Assembly: GCA_003280985.1 (NCBI GenBank)
Contig: QCDH01000001.1
Coordinates: 1-64,000 of the forward strand
Reading direction: 5' to 3'
From: Prochlorococcus sp. AG-355-A18
GTDB lineage: Bacteria; Cyanobacteriota; Cyanobacteriia; PCC-6307; Cyanobiaceae
DNA length: 64,000 nucleotides
Each line of letters begins with the position of its first letter. Within the stretch, counting starts at the first letter, position 1. The position numbers and the translations under genes were made by a program. The notes below the pieces were generated by a model, which was not told the origin of the DNA, did no database searches, and saw only the letters and a list, made by a program, of their open reading frames with translations. This document shows, piece by piece, positions 1 to 10,760 of the stretch.

Positions 1-1
1 G

Positions 2-82
2 ATTGTCCCACCATTAGTTATTTCTCGAAGAGAAATTAATATTCTTTTGGATAAGCTAAATTCAATTTTTGAAGAGTTATAG
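2..82 (+). CDS. argD: C-terminal end of an aminotransferase, probably acetylornithine aminotransferase (partial, runs off window start)
   Basis: Open frame from base 2 encodes ..IVPPLVISRREINILLDKLNSIFEEL*, resembling the class III aminotransferase C-terminus. Confidence 0.6.
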   Translation: MVPPLVISRREINILLDKLNSIFEEL

Positions 83-93
83 CAATTAAAATT

Positions 94-1326
94 TTGAAAA
101 ATGCAAATTCAATAACTTTTGAATTATTATCTCCTAAATATGAAAGGGATAATATCAAGTTAGGTTTATCAAGAATTAAAAAAGCACTTCAAGAACTAGG
201 TAATCCTTGCCAGAATATCCCTGCGATACAGATTATTGGAACCAATGGGAAAGGATCAATCGCGGCATATTTAGAAAGTATACTTTTTGAAGCTAAAAGG
301 AATTTCGGTGTAACAACATCTCCTCATCTTTTGGATGTATGCGAGAGGATTAGAGTTAATAAAAAAAATATTAATAAAACAGATTTTGAAAAAATCTATA
401 GATTAATAGAAAAAAATTTTTCAACATTTGAATTAACTCCTTTTGAAAAAATCATTTGCTGCGCACTAAATTTTTTTGACCATCAAAAAGTTGAATTACT
501 CATACTTGAAGCTGGCTTAGGGGGACGATTAGACGCGACAACAGCCCATAAATCTAGACCAATCATTGCTATTGGGAATATTGGATTAGACCATAAAGAA
601 TTTCTTGGAGATACGATTGAAAAAATTGCCGAAGAAAAATTAGCAGTTATTGAAAAAAACTCAATTATCATCTCATGCAATCAAAATAGTCAAGTTGAAA
701 ATTTAATCTCCAAAAAAGTTAAAGAGGTAGGAGCAGAAATTATTTGGAAAGATTCAATTTCAAACAGCTATGAGCTTGGATTAAAAGGAATTTTTCAACA
801 GCAAAATGCTTCAGTAGCTGTTGGAGCAATTGAAGCGCTGAATAATTTAGGATTTAATATAAAAGAAAAACACATATCTGAAGGTCTTAAAAAGACAACT
901 TGGAACGGAAGGCTAGAAATAATAAATTATTCCAACAAAGAAATTCTTGTAGATTGTGCGCATAATTATCCTGCTGCACAAGCACTCTCTAATGAGCGAA
1001 GCAATTGGAAGAATGAAGATAAAGGCATTTATTGGATTTTAGGTGTCCAAAGACAAAAAGATATTTACGCAATATTAAAAACACTTCTAAAGAAAAATGA
1101 TCGCTTATTACTTGTGCCAGTTCCAAACCAACCTAGTTGGCAATTAAATGATCTCTCTCAGATTAAAGAAATTGACTTTCAAAAAATAATTGAATTTAAA
1201 ACATTTGAACTTGCCATTGAGTATTTATTTTCCCTAGAAAAATGGCCACCTAATCATCCTGTTCTTACAGGTTCTATTTTTTTAGTTGCTGAATTTATTA
1301 AATTTGCAAATAAACAGAAATGTTAA
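94..1326 (+). CDS. folC: Folylpolyglutamate synthase / dihydrofolate synthase
   Basis: Mur ligase-type P-loop IIGTNGKGSIAAYLES, LEAGLGGRLDATTA, LVDCAHNYPAA; TTG start. Confidence 0.9.
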   Translation: MKNANSITFELLSPKYERDNIKLGLSRIKKALQELGNPCQNIPAIQIIGTNGKGSIAAYLESILFEAKRNFGVTTSPHLLDVCERIRVNKKNINKTDFEKIYRLIEKNFSTFELTPFEKIICCALNFFDHQKVELLILEAGLGGRLDATTAHKSRPIIAIGNIGLDHKEFLGDTIEKIAEEKLAVIEKNSIIISCNQNSQVENLISKKVKEVGAEIIWKDSISNSYELGLKGIFQQQNASVAVGAIEALNNLGFNIKEKHISEGLKKTTWNGRLEIINYSNKEILVDCAHNYPAAQALSNERSNWKNEDKGIYWILGVQRQKDIYAILKTLLKKNDRLLLVPVPNQPSWQLNDLSQIKEIDFQKIIEFKTFELAIEYLFSLEKWPPNHPVLTGSIFLVAEFIKFANKQKC

Positions 1327-2678
1327 ATATTAAATTGTTCCTTTACTTCCCAACCTTCCAATTTTCCTGGATTTAATAGCCCTTTAGGATCAAATTTTAA
1401 TTTCGCTTTTACTTGATCTGCGTCAACCACTCCTAGACCTCCGCCTTCGACAGTTAAAACATGGGGATTAAAAATAAATGCACCAAGTTTCTTGCAATCT
1501 TCCATTATTTCATTCAATTCATCTATCCCATTCCACCTTAATACAGGCAAAGCCGCTAATCGTGGCGATCCTTGTTGAGATACTGCCTCTAAGTGCCAAA
1601 GAACTTTTCTACCCCATTTTTTTCTAAAAAAATTAATCAATTCAAGTTCATCATTAAGTGGCAAAAGCATCTGTAAGTACGTCCAATTTTTATCTTTAGA
1701 CCTCATATGAAGAGTTGTATGATTCCATACGACTTCAGAAATTCCATTGACGAGTTTTTCTTCTTCCCCAAGGAGGGTAGATTCAACTTTGAATTTTTTA
1801 CAAATTAGCTTGATGGTTTTTATTCCTCCAAGAGTAGATTGAATTAAAATCTTGTGACTTCTAGAATTAGTTTTAAACCATTTTGGCATTTGATCTACAA
1901 TTTCTTCTTCAAGAATTGCTCCTAGTTTCAGATCAATTGCTGCGCTAGTAAGAGTTTTCAATATTTCTATTGTTTTTTCAAATTCAATACAGTCGATAAC
2001 TATTGAATACCACTTACGTTTGATATCAGTAGCAAGTAGTAAAGAAGTAATTATTCCATTAGTCCCATAAGCATGATTCAGAGGTTCGGATTCTTCCGCA
2101 TCAAATTTTAATAATTCAGGTTTTTCATTCATCGTTACTGCCTCTAAACCAATAAGATTTCCTGGATCTCTTAAAAATCCCCATCTAATCGAACCAATAC
2201 CTCCTGATCCACCTGCAATAAAACCTCCAATTGTTGCAGTTTTCCAAGTACTAGGAAGCAACCTTAATTCCCTCCCATATTTCTCTAATTGTTTATTCAA
2301 ATCTCCCATAACACAGCCAGACTGTACTTTTACAAAACCTGTATCTGGATCAAATTCTTCTAACTTATTAAAGTGACTCATCTGCATTACAACTCCTTTA
2401 AACAATGGGACAGCTTGTCCATAATTACCTGTACCTGAACCCCTTAAAGTAAGTGGAATAGAAAATTCCCAACAAATTTCTGCAACTTCCTTTACTGCTT
2501 TGTGATCACTAGGTCTAACCACCAAATCAGCAATACATTCGTCTAATTTTTCAGTAAGGATTGGAGAGTAGTTATAAAAATCTTTTGAAAGTCTTTTTAT
2601 GTCAGATTGGCTTTCAATAATCTCTAAGTTTTTAACTTCCCTAAATTTGTCTATAAATTTAAGACTATTTGATGTCAT
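1323..2678 (-). CDS. FAD-binding oxidoreductase, GlcD/D-lactate dehydrogenase-like
   Basis: FAD_binding_4-like LTLRGSGTGNYGQAVPLFKGVVMQMS and TATIGGFIAGGSGGIGSIRWG. Confidence 0.8.
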   Translation of the reverse strand: MTSNSLKFIDKFREVKNLEIIESQSDIKRLSKDFYNYSPILTEKLDECIADLVVRPSDHKAVKEVAEICWEFSIPLTLRGSGTGNYGQAVPLFKGVVMQMSHFNKLEEFDPDTGFVKVQSGCVMGDLNKQLEKYGRELRLLPSTWKTATIGGFIAGGSGGIGSIRWGFLRDPGNLIGLEAVTMNEKPELLKFDAEESEPLNHAYGTNGIITSLLLATDIKRKWYSIVIDCIEFEKTIEILKTLTSAAIDLKLGAILEEEIVDQMPKWFKTNSRSHKILIQSTLGGIKTIKLICKKFKVESTLLGEEEKLVNGISEVVWNHTTLHMRSKDKNWTYLQMLLPLNDELELINFFRKKWGRKVLWHLEAVSQQGSPRLAALPVLRWNGIDELNEIMEDCKKLGAFIFNPHVLTVEGGGLGVVDADQVKAKLKFDPKGLLNPGKLEGWEVKEQFNI

Positions 2679-2716
2679 TAATTAAATTCTTATTGTTTTG
2701 TATATAAATTAGCCGA

Positions 2717-3952
2717 TTAGCAATATAAATCGCCTTTTATAAACACTTTTCTCTTTAAGGAACTCGAAAAAACATCTGCCCATCTTTGGCCATCTAAAAT
2801 CACAAAATCAGCAGGACAACCCTTTTTAATTAAACCATCCCACTTTAAGTTTAATAACCTGCTTGGAGCTAAAAAAATAGAAGATAGAGTCAATCTATCC
2901 CAGGGATTTAGTTGAAGCATAGGTATGGAGCAAGACATCATATAAAAAGGATCAAAATTACCAAATGGGTACCAGGGATCTTGAACGTTATCACTACCTA
3001 GAGATACATCCACATGTGATTTTTGTAATTGCTTTATTGGAGCAACTGGTCTTTTTAATAAGGTAGTTTTATTACTTCGATTGAGCAGCCAAAAATTTGT
3101 TAGAGGTAAAGCAATAACTTTAATATTTTTCTCAGCCATTTTTTCTCCTAAATTTAAAATCTCTCTATGACTTAGAGAAATAAGACTACTCAAATGACTA
3201 CAAGTAATTGGAATACTATTAATTTTTAAATTTTCGATTGTCTCCAATAAAACTTTTATTCCCACTCCAGGCTCAATGATCGATTCGTCTATATGCAAAT
3301 CAATTTCTAATTCATATTTACTAGCTAGAAGAAGCATCTTTGCGAGAAATTTGCTTGTATCTTTTTTATTAAAAGGAGGAACAATTACACCTCCTAAAAT
3401 ACCTCCATTAGAGGAAAATAATTTTGCCAAATCTTCTCCATTGGTTGTATCCCAGAATTCCAATGGCGCTAGAGCAACGAATTGTAAAGTCAACTCAGAT
3501 GAAAATTTTTTTTGTAATTTAAAAAGTTCAAACCAAATATCAATAGATTGACCTTTGTATGTATCAATATGACTTCTAATTGCTCGGTATCCATTTTGTA
3601 TGGAAAGTTTTAATGATCTCTCAACTCTTTCAAGAACCTTATCTGTAGTTCTAGTTTTATGTTCTTCAAGATTTACTGATAATGCTCCTCCATAGTTTGA
3701 TTCAAGATTAGGAAAGTCTGCCCATGTAAAAGATTTATCAAAATGCGAATGCGTTTCAACAAATCTTGGGAATAAAATATTTTTTGGTTTTGTAATTTTA
3801 TTTTTTAAAGGCTTTAACTCAGAAACAAATCCATCCTCCCAAATGATGGAGACTGAACATAAATCCTCTACATCGATAATGAGGTTATCAGAATCTTCTA
3901 TTGAACAAAGGCTTCTAGGAATAAGAACCTCCGCTGCGCCAGAATTACTCAA
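2717..3952 (-). CDS. Amidohydrolase, cytosine deaminase-like
   Basis: VETHSHFDKSF metal motif, IDLHIDES, ITCSHLSSL, LGSDNVQDPWYPFG. Confidence 0.8.
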   Translation of the reverse strand: MSNSGAAEVLIPRSLCSIEDSDNLIIDVEDLCSVSIIWEDGFVSELKPLKNKITKPKNILFPRFVETHSHFDKSFTWADFPNLESNYGGALSVNLEEHKTRTTDKVLERVERSLKLSIQNGYRAIRSHIDTYKGQSIDIWFELFKLQKKFSSELTLQFVALAPLEFWDTTNGEDLAKLFSSNGGILGGVIVPPFNKKDTSKFLAKMLLLASKYELEIDLHIDESIIEPGVGIKVLLETIENLKINSIPITCSHLSSLISLSHREILNLGEKMAEKNIKVIALPLTNFWLLNRSNKTTLLKRPVAPIKQLQKSHVDVSLGSDNVQDPWYPFGNFDPFYMMSCSIPMLQLNPWDRLTLSSIFLAPSRLLNLKWDGLIKKGCPADFVILDGQRWADVFSSSLKRKVFIKGDLYC

Positions 3953-4079
3953 ATTTTTAAATTTTCTTTTATTTTAAATCATCAGAAAACTTTAATGAAT
4001 TACAAATAATTCAAATTTCGCCAAAAGATAAAAATAACTATGAAAAATTACCCTTGAGTTGTTAAATTTATAGATGTGA

Positions 4080-4153
4080 GGCGGGCGTCGCCAAGTGGTT
4101 AAGGCAGCGGCTTGTGGCGCCGCTATTCGGGGGTTCGAATCCCCTCGCTCGCC
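4080..4153 (+). tRNA. tRNA-His (GTG)
   Basis: Cloverleaf: acceptor GCGGGCG/CGCTCGC, anticodon stem GCGGC-TTGTGGC-GCCGC giving GTG, T-loop GGTTCGAAT, extra G-1 opposite C73 as expected for tRNA-His. Confidence 0.95.
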
Positions 4154-4224
4154 CTCAAAAAATTGCGCCAAAATTGCTAAACCTGTAATTTTAAATTAAA
4201 GAATCATACAAAATTCCTAGCAAA

Positions 4225-5619
4225 GTGCTAACAAAAACCAAACAAGAAGAAAAAAAATTCCAGAAAGATTTAACTATCGGCAGCTATTGGATTACCACAT
4301 TTGGATGCCAAATGAATAAAGCTGATTCTGAGAGAATGGCTGGAACTTTAGAGAAAATGGGATATATCAGAGCAGATGATGAATTAAATGCCGATTTGGT
4401 CTTATACAACACATGTACCATCAGAGATAATGCTGAACAAAAAGTTTATAGCTTTTTAGGTAGACAAGCAAAAAGAAAGCACAAATCACCTAACTTAAAA
4501 CTTATTGTTGCAGGTTGCCTTGCTCAGCAAGAAGGAGAATCCTTACTCAGGAGAGTACCAGAACTTGATCTAGTAATGGGGCCTCAACACGTAAATAATC
4601 TTGAGAACTTACTTGGTAAAGTTGATTTGGGTAACCAAGTTGCTGCAACTGAGGAAGCCTTCATTTCTGAAGACATAACAAGTGCGAGAAGAGAAAGTTC
4701 TATTTGTGGTTGGGTTAATATCATATATGGATGTAATGAAAGATGTTCATATTGTGTAGTCCCCTCTGTCAGAGGTAGAGAGCAATCAAGATATCCCAAC
4801 GCGATAAAAAGCGAGATACAAAAATTAGCGGGCGATAATTTTAAAGAAATTACTCTTTTGGGACAGAATATCGACGCTTACGGGAGAGACCTCCCGGGTA
4901 CTACAAAAGATGGGAGGAAAGAAAATACTTTAACTGATCTTTTGTACTACATTCATGATGTTGAAGGGATTCGTAGGATAAGATTTGCTACCAGTCATCC
5001 TAGATATTTTTCAAAAAGATTAATTCAAGCTTGTTACGAACTTGATAAAGTCTGTGAACATTTCCACATCCCCTTCCAAAGCGGAAATGATGAGATTTTA
5101 AAGCAGATGTCAAGAGGATACACTATCAAAAAGTATAAAAATATTATCGAGAATATAAGGTCATTAATGCCTGATGCATCAATCACAGCTGACGCAATAG
5201 TTGCTTTCCCAGGAGAAACCGAACAACAATATCAAGACACATTAAAGCTAATATCAGATATTGGCTTTGATCAAGTAAATACAGCAGCATACTCTCCAAG
5301 ACCTAATACGCCAGCAGCAGTCTGGTCGAATCAACTTTCGGAAGAGGTAAAAAAAGCCAGATTGCGAGAAATCAATGATTTGGTTGAGAAAACTGCTAGG
5401 AGCAGAAATCAAAGGTATATCAATAATATCGAAAGTGTTTTGATTGAGGGATTAAATCCAAAAAATTCTTCGCAGATTATGGGTAGAACTAGAACAAATA
5501 GATTAACATTCGTAGAGATTCCCAAAAACATTAACTTTAATTTTTCATTGGGAGATGAGATAGACGTCAGAATAAATGAAGCAAGACCTTTTTCTTTAAC
5601 AGGCAAACTTTATTTATAA
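4225..5619 (+). CDS. miaB: tRNA-2-methylthio-N6-dimethylallyladenosine synthase
   Basis: UPF0004 [14 protein letters not shown], radical [23 protein letters not shown]-terminal TRAM. Confidence 0.95.
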   Translation: MLTKTKQEEKKFQKDLTIGSYWITTFGCQMNKADSERMAGTLEKMGYIRADDELNADLVLYNTCTIRDNAEQKVYSFLGRQAKRKHKSPNLKLIVAGCLAQQEGESLLRRVPELDLVMGPQHVNNLENLLGKVDLGNQVAATEEAFISEDITSARRESSICGWVNIIYGCNERCSYCVVPSVRGREQSRYPNAIKSEIQKLAGDNFKEITLLGQNIDAYGRDLPGTTKDGRKENTLTDLLYYIHDVEGIRRIRFATSHPRYFSKRLIQACYELDKVCEHFHIPFQSGNDEILKQMSRGYTIKKYKNIIENIRSLMPDASITADAIVAFPGETEQQYQDTLKLISDIGFDQVNTAAYSPRPNTPAAVWSNQLSEEVKKARLREINDLVEKTARSRNQRYINNIESVLIEGLNPKNSSQIMGRTRTNRLTFVEIPKNINFNFSLGDEIDVRINEARPFSLTGKLYL

Positions 5620-5630
5620 TTTTTTTATAA

Positions 5631-6698
5631 ATGATCGGAAAAAAGAAAAAATGTATTGGGTTAATATTTGGTGGGCATTCCAATGAACATGAAGTATCTA
5701 TTCACTCTGCAAAAACAGTTTTTAAAGCATTTAAGTCAGAAGTAAACCAACAACGTTTTACTATAAAAGCTTTTTACATCAACAAATATGGAGATTGGCT
5801 TGATAGTGATTTGTCAGAAAAAATTTTAATTGGTGAGATTAAAAACAATATAACAAAAAAACAAGGAATTTTGAATCAAGAAAAAATTAACTTCCTAGAA
5901 GGAATTGAATTTCAAAATGTTGATGTTTGGTTTCCTCTTTTACATGGATTTAATGGTGAAGACGGATCAATTCATGGTTTACTGAGATTTACAAAGAAAC
6001 CCTTAGTCGGATGTGGAATTGTAGGTTCAGCACTTGGAATGGATAAAATATTGATGAAAACAATTTTCTCAAACCTAAAACTTCCACAAGTTAATTATCT
6101 CGTTTTTCAAAATGAAGATCTCCACGATAAAGAAGTAAAAAATAAGTTAATTAATAAAATAAAAAAAAATTTAAATTTTCCTGTTTTTGTTAAACCATCG
6201 AACTCTGGATCATCGCTTGGTATATCCAAAGTCAAAAATGAATCAGAAATATTACAAGCATTGGAAAAGGCTCTGAAAATAGATCCTAGAATCTTAATAG
6301 AGGAAGGTTTGGAGGTAAGGGAGATTGAATGCGGAATAATTGGGAATTCAAAACTATTAACTTCTGAGATAGGCGAAGTAAAGTACGAAAGTGATTGGTA
6401 TGATTACGATTCAAAATACAACTCAAATAATAAAATAACTATCCCCGCCGAAATAGATTCTAAAATCACACAACAAATTAAAGAAATCGCTATTCAAAGT
6501 TGTAGAGCATTAAATATTTTTGGTTTTGCCAGAGTAGATTTCTTTTTAGAAAAATCTTCAAATAAAATTTTGTTAAATGAAATTAATACAATTCCTGGCT
6601 TTACCAAAAACAGTATGTTTCCAATGCTATGGAAAGCTTCAGGTTTAAATATTGAACAACTTGTGGCTAAACTGGTAGAAATATCTATAGATTTATAA
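5631..6698 (+). CDS. ddl: D-alanine--D-alanine ligase
   Basis: GLIFGGHSNEHEVSIHSA, FPLLHGFNGEDGSIHG, VKPSNSGSSLGISKV, LNEINTIPGFT. Confidence 0.95.
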   Translation: MIGKKKKCIGLIFGGHSNEHEVSIHSAKTVFKAFKSEVNQQRFTIKAFYINKYGDWLDSDLSEKILIGEIKNNITKKQGILNQEKINFLEGIEFQNVDVWFPLLHGFNGEDGSIHGLLRFTKKPLVGCGIVGSALGMDKILMKTIFSNLKLPQVNYLVFQNEDLHDKEVKNKLINKIKKNLNFPVFVKPSNSGSSLGISKVKNESEILQALEKALKIDPRILIEEGLEVREIECGIIGNSKLLTSEIGEVKYESDWYDYDSKYNSNNKITIPAEIDSKITQQIKEIAIQSCRALNIFGFARVDFFLEKSSNKILLNEINTIPGFTKNSMFPMLWKASGLNIEQLVAKLVEISIDL

Positions 6699-6708
6699 TT
6701 CAAGTAAA

Positions 6709-7119
6709 ATGTTGCATGGAATTCTTTGGCTGCCATTACTTTTTATCTTTGTTTTATTGACTGCTCTAGGATGGCTAGAAAGGAGAAGACAAAATCTTTT
6801 TAGAAATTGGGCAAATGGCTCTGAACTTTGTAAGTTAGATAGTTCTGGTGCCGCCTCCTTAAAAGATGGTGAATTGAGATGGAGCGCATTTGAAGCTGGC
6901 ACATTTGAAGAGAAAGATAGTTTCACAATCAAGAAACTAGAACTAGTTGAATTAATGGCCCTAACTTCTGGAGAGGCTCCTCTCACAAATGAATCTCAAG
7001 GAAAGTGTAGGTTAAGGTTAGTAGGTGATGGGAAAGAGATGGATGTACCTTTTTCAGATGCAGAACAGGCTAGAGAATGGATGGACCAATTAATGGAGAA
7101 AGCTAGATGTGATTTGTGA
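6709..7119 (+). CDS. Conserved membrane-anchored hypothetical protein
   Basis: ORF with N-terminal TM between ddl and ftsQ-like gene; overlaps the next gene by 4 bp. Confidence 0.75.
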   Translation: MLHGILWLPLLFIFVLLTALGWLERRRQNLFRNWANGSELCKLDSSGAASLKDGELRWSAFEAGTFEEKDSFTIKKLELVELMALTSGEAPLTNESQGKCRLRLVGDGKEMDVPFSDAEQAREWMDQLMEKARCDL

Positions 7120-7835
7120 AAAACAAGAGAAAATTTAACAATAAAAGCTTTTTATTTCTCTTTTTATTTTTAACAAGCTTTTTAAGCCTTAAAACCCTCA
7201 AAAAGGTAAATATTCAGGACATTAGAATTTCGGGTAGTGAATTATTCTCTCAAAATGATGTGTTAGATAATTCATCTTTAAAACTTCCAAACCGCCTACT
7301 CTTTATTAAAACTAATCTTATAGAAAAAGAATTAAAGCAAAATTTATCGCTCAAAAATGTTTTGGTAAACAGAGAATTATTTCCTTTTGGTTTGTCATTC
7401 CATTTTAATACAAGAATTCCTATAGCTTACGGTGAGAGAAAAATAAACGAAGAAAAAATATTAGGCTTCATTGATAAAGATGGAATTTTTATAAATAAAC
7501 ATAAAACGGACTTAAAAAATTTGAACAAATTATCCATAGAAGTTTTTGGATGGAAAGAAAAATTTAAAAAAATATTATCTGAAATTTTCATCAGTCTTGA
7601 AAATTATGAATTTGAGATAGTTAAAATAACATTTTCACCTGATGGGTTTCTAACCATTGAGGAAAAAGATTTAAGAACAATTTTCTTAGGATTTAATCCA
7701 GATTTAATCAACTATCAATTACAAATAATCAACAATTTAAAAAATGAATTTAAGAACAATAGCATCTTAATAAAAATAGATAATATTGATCTTACTAATC
7801 CAGATAAACCAAAAATAAAAGTGTTCAAACCCTAA
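7116..7835 (+). CDS. ftsQ: FtsQ/DivIB-like cell division protein
   Basis: N-terminal TM then POTRA-like IQDIRISGSELFSQNDVLDNSSLK; located just upstream of ftsZ; GTG start. Confidence 0.75.
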   Translation: MKNKRKFNNKSFLFLFLFLTSFLSLKTLKKVNIQDIRISGSELFSQNDVLDNSSLKLPNRLLFIKTNLIEKELKQNLSLKNVLVNRELFPFGLSFHFNTRIPIAYGERKINEEKILGFIDKDGIFINKHKTDLKNLNKLSIEVFGWKEKFKKILSEIFISLENYEFEIVKITFSPDGFLTIEEKDLRTIFLGFNPDLINYQLQIINNLKNEFKNNSILIKIDNIDLTNPDKPKIKVFKP

Positions 7836-8014
7836 TATTTGAAAAAGGATTTTGAGTAATTTTTTTTAATTATTGTAGTGTTGATATGGGTTTTGCATTC
7901 AAAACAAAATATTTAATAAATAAATATTTTTAGGATTTTCCTCAACAAATTCCTACAGATGAGCGCAGTAAGTTCATAATGCACCCAATACTAGTAAAAG
8001 ATTCCCATTAAGAG

Positions 8015-9130
8015 ATGAGCTTCGGTAACAATCCAAACTTTGATCAATCGAGAGAAATCCTTCCAAGTCAAAACGCCAAAATAGAAGTTATTGGTGTAGG
8101 TGGTGGTGGCAGTAATGCAGTCAATAGAATGATAAATAGTTATTTAGAAGGTGTTTCATTTAGAGTCCTCAATACCGATGCACAAGCCCTTTTACAATCT
8201 TCTGCAGAGAGTAGAGTTCAACTTGGACAAAACCTTACTAGAGGTTTAGGTGCAGGTGGGAATCCAAGTATTGGGCAAAAAGCAGCCGAAGAATCTAAAG
8301 AAGAGCTTCAACAAGCTTTAGATGGATCTGATCTAGTTTTTATAGCTGCTGGGATGGGTGGAGGCACTGGCACAGGTGCCGCTCCCGTTGTTGCAGAAGT
8401 AGCCAAACAAAGTGGAGCTCTTACAGTAGGTATAGTAACCAAACCATTTTCTTTTGAAGGGAAAAGAAGAATGCGTCAAGCAGAGGAGGGGATCGCAAGA
8501 TTAGCTGAAAACGTTGATACTCTTATAGTTATTCCAAATGACCGATTAAAAGACGTTATAGCAGGAGCTCCCCTTCAAGAAGCATTTAGGAATGCTGATG
8601 ATGTTCTAAGGATGGGCGTCAAAGGCATTAGTGATATAATTACATGCCCAGGATTAGTTAATGTTGATTTTGCAGACGTAAGATCAGTTATGACTGAAGC
8701 TGGAACTGCTCTCCTCGGAATAGGTATAGGTTCAGGAAGATCAAGAGCTATAGAGGCAGCCCAGGCAGCAATGAATAGTCCTTTACTAGAAGCAGCTAGA
8801 ATCGATGGAGCCAAAGGCTGCGTTATTAATATTACAGGTGGTAAAGACATGACTTTAGAAGACATGACCTCTGCATCAGAAATTATTTATGATGTTGTTG
8901 ATCAAGAAGCAAATATTATTGTTGGTGCAGTGGTCGATGAGGCATTGGAAGGGGAAATACAAGTTACTGTAATTGCCACAGGATTTGAAACAACCCAACC
9001 ATTAAACCAGCAAAGAATAAAAAACAGATTAGCTAATCAACCCCTGTATAACCTTTCCGACAATAAAGAAGCAGGAGCAAGTATTCCTGAGTTTTTGAGG
9101 TTAAGGCAAAATAAAAAAGATATAAATTAA
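8015..9130 (+). CDS. ftsZ: Cell division protein FtsZ
   Basis: [32 protein letters not shown] tubulin signature, C-terminal IPEFLRLRQ peptide. Confidence 0.98.
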   Translation: MSFGNNPNFDQSREILPSQNAKIEVIGVGGGGSNAVNRMINSYLEGVSFRVLNTDAQALLQSSAESRVQLGQNLTRGLGAGGNPSIGQKAAEESKEELQQALDGSDLVFIAAGMGGGTGTGAAPVVAEVAKQSGALTVGIVTKPFSFEGKRRMRQAEEGIARLAENVDTLIVIPNDRLKDVIAGAPLQEAFRNADDVLRMGVKGISDIITCPGLVNVDFADVRSVMTEAGTALLGIGIGSGRSRAIEAAQAAMNSPLLEAARIDGAKGCVINITGGKDMTLEDMTSASEIIYDVVDQEANIIVGAVVDEALEGEIQVTVIATGFETTQPLNQQRIKNRLANQPLYNLSDNKEAGASIPEFLRLRQNKKDIN

Positions 9131-9144
9131 AAGGTAAAATAGAG

Positions 9145-9240
9145 TGACTCGGTTATCTCGCCTGCCTCAAGCATCCCTTGTGGCTGCTACCTTCCGGTCC
9201 TGACCAGATTTAGGCGTTAAAACCGCGAAAGGCCGAGTCA
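9145..9240 (-). ncRNA. ffs: Signal recognition particle RNA, small bacterial type
   Basis: Minus strand carries the conserved core GGTCAGGACCGGAAGGTAGCAGCC; termini TGACTCGG/CCGAGTCA pair. Confidence 0.95.
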
Positions 9241-9286
9241 GAATTATACTAGCAATTCTTGATTAAAAAAGATACATAAATTTATT

Positions 9287-10060
9287 ATGTTACCTTCAGA
9301 CCTAGTCGATTATAAAAAAAAATCTCGCAAAATCATTGCATTAACTGCATGGGACTCCATATCAGGATCTATTGCAGAACAAGCAAATGTTGATCTTGTA
9401 CTAGTTGGAGATTCATTAGCAATGGTCTGCTTAGGATACAAATCGACATTGCCATTAACATTAGAAAACATAATTTATCATACTAATGCTGTTTCAAGAG
9501 GATTTAAGAAGAAAATTGAGGAACAACCATTAGTCGTTTCAGATATGCCTTTTCTGACTTACCAATGTGGGGAGGATAAGGCTGTTGAGCATGCAGGAAA
9601 AATCATTCAGAGCACTTATGCAAAAGCTGTAAAAGTGGAAGGAGCTGAACCAGAAATACAAAAAGTTATTTCTAGATTAATAAGAATGGGCATCCCTGTT
9701 ATGGGTCATATAGGTCTTACACCACAAAGCTATCTCAATATTGGATTAAGAAAACAAGGAGAAAGCTTAGCAAGCCAAGAAAAAATCAAAAGAGAGGCTT
9801 CAATTCTTGAAGAATTAGGATGTTTTTCAATAGTTCTTGAACATATTCCTGATTTGCTTGCTAAAGAAATACAAAATTCTTTAACAATTCCCATAATAGG
9901 TATCGGGGCAGGTAAATATTGTGATGGGCAAGTAAGAGTTACTGCAGATTTGTTAGGCCTCAATGATGAGCAACCACCATTTTGCCAACCAATTATCCAA
10001 GGGAAAAAATTATTTAATGATAAATTAAAAGAATGGGTAGACTCTGAAAGACTTAACTAA
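9287..10060 (+). CDS. panB: 3-methyl-2-oxobutanoate hydroxymethyltransferase
   Basis: LTAWDSISGSIAEQANVDLVLVGDSLAMVCLGY, VKVEGAE, PVMGHIGLTPQS, GIGAGKYCDGQV. Confidence 0.95.
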   Translation: MLPSDLVDYKKKSRKIIALTAWDSISGSIAEQANVDLVLVGDSLAMVCLGYKSTLPLTLENIIYHTNAVSRGFKKKIEEQPLVVSDMPFLTYQCGEDKAVEHAGKIIQSTYAKAVKVEGAEPEIQKVISRLIRMGIPVMGHIGLTPQSYLNIGLRKQGESLASQEKIKREASILEELGCFSIVLEHIPDLLAKEIQNSLTIPIIGIGAGKYCDGQVRVTADLLGLNDEQPPFCQPIIQGKKLFNDKLKEWVDSERLN

Positions 10061-10151
10061 TCACCTACATTTTGTCATAAGTAGCAATTCGCCAAGAACA
10101 TTGTATTTACAACAGTTTATAAGGGTATTAAGTATCTAGTAAGCGTTTCAT

Positions 10152-10586
10152 TTACAAACCTAGAATTTGTTTTTTCTTTGCATTAAATTCTTCTTCGGTA
10201 ATTATTCCTTGTTCTTTTAAATCTGCAAATTTCTTTAATTCATCTGCCTCTGAACTTTTTGATTCGATAGAAGAATTTTCACTAGATTTAAATTTTACTG
10301 CGTTTATAAAAGTATTTGCTACCGTTCGACAATGTTTCCCTTGTATTGGCCCTAATCCTATATTTGATACTTTTAACTTTAATGTTGTGGATTTACCTTC
10401 AGGAACAACTGAGACTTCGATTTTAGCTGGATTAGAAAAACCAAAACTAAATTTTTCATTTGCAATAAATTCATTTCCAGTCTCTTTTTTAACCATTACT
10501 TGCATTTCTTTAAAGGCATATCTACAACATTGTTTTACATTATCTGAATCATTTTCAATGACAAAGTTTTCTTTATGTGAAGACAT
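10152..10586 (-). CDS. Hypothetical protein with C-terminal SHOCT-like segment
   Basis: C-terminus ADELKKFADLKEQGIITEEEFNAKKKQILGL matches the SHOCT pattern. Confidence 0.75.
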   Translation of the reverse strand: MSSHKENFVIENDSDNVKQCCRYAFKEMQVMVKKETGNEFIANEKFSFGFSNPAKIEVSVVPEGKSTTLKLKVSNIGLGPIQGKHCRTVANTFINAVKFKSSENSSIESKSSEADELKKFADLKEQGIITEEEFNAKKKQILGL

Positions 10587-10760
10587 CTAAATTAAGATAA
10601 TTGCCCCTTATTGTAGATCGACTGTCAATCATTTTTATTTTATAGATTTGCTTAACTCTTTGTTAGAGAAGTTTTTGAGGGATTTTATTTTATTTTATAG
10701 AATTCTCATAAAACAAGTGATAGCAGTGGGTTTAGCTTTAGCGCAAAGGGGTGATTAGTC

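Noticed and set aside
483-680. Antisense track ORF inside folC (65 aa)
   Set aside because: Fully inside a strongly supported CDS on the other strand; shadow ORF. The same applies to 3276-3551, 4584-4799, 5409-5606, 6494-6736, 6693-6986, 8575-8865, 9730-9963, 12875-13159 and similar.
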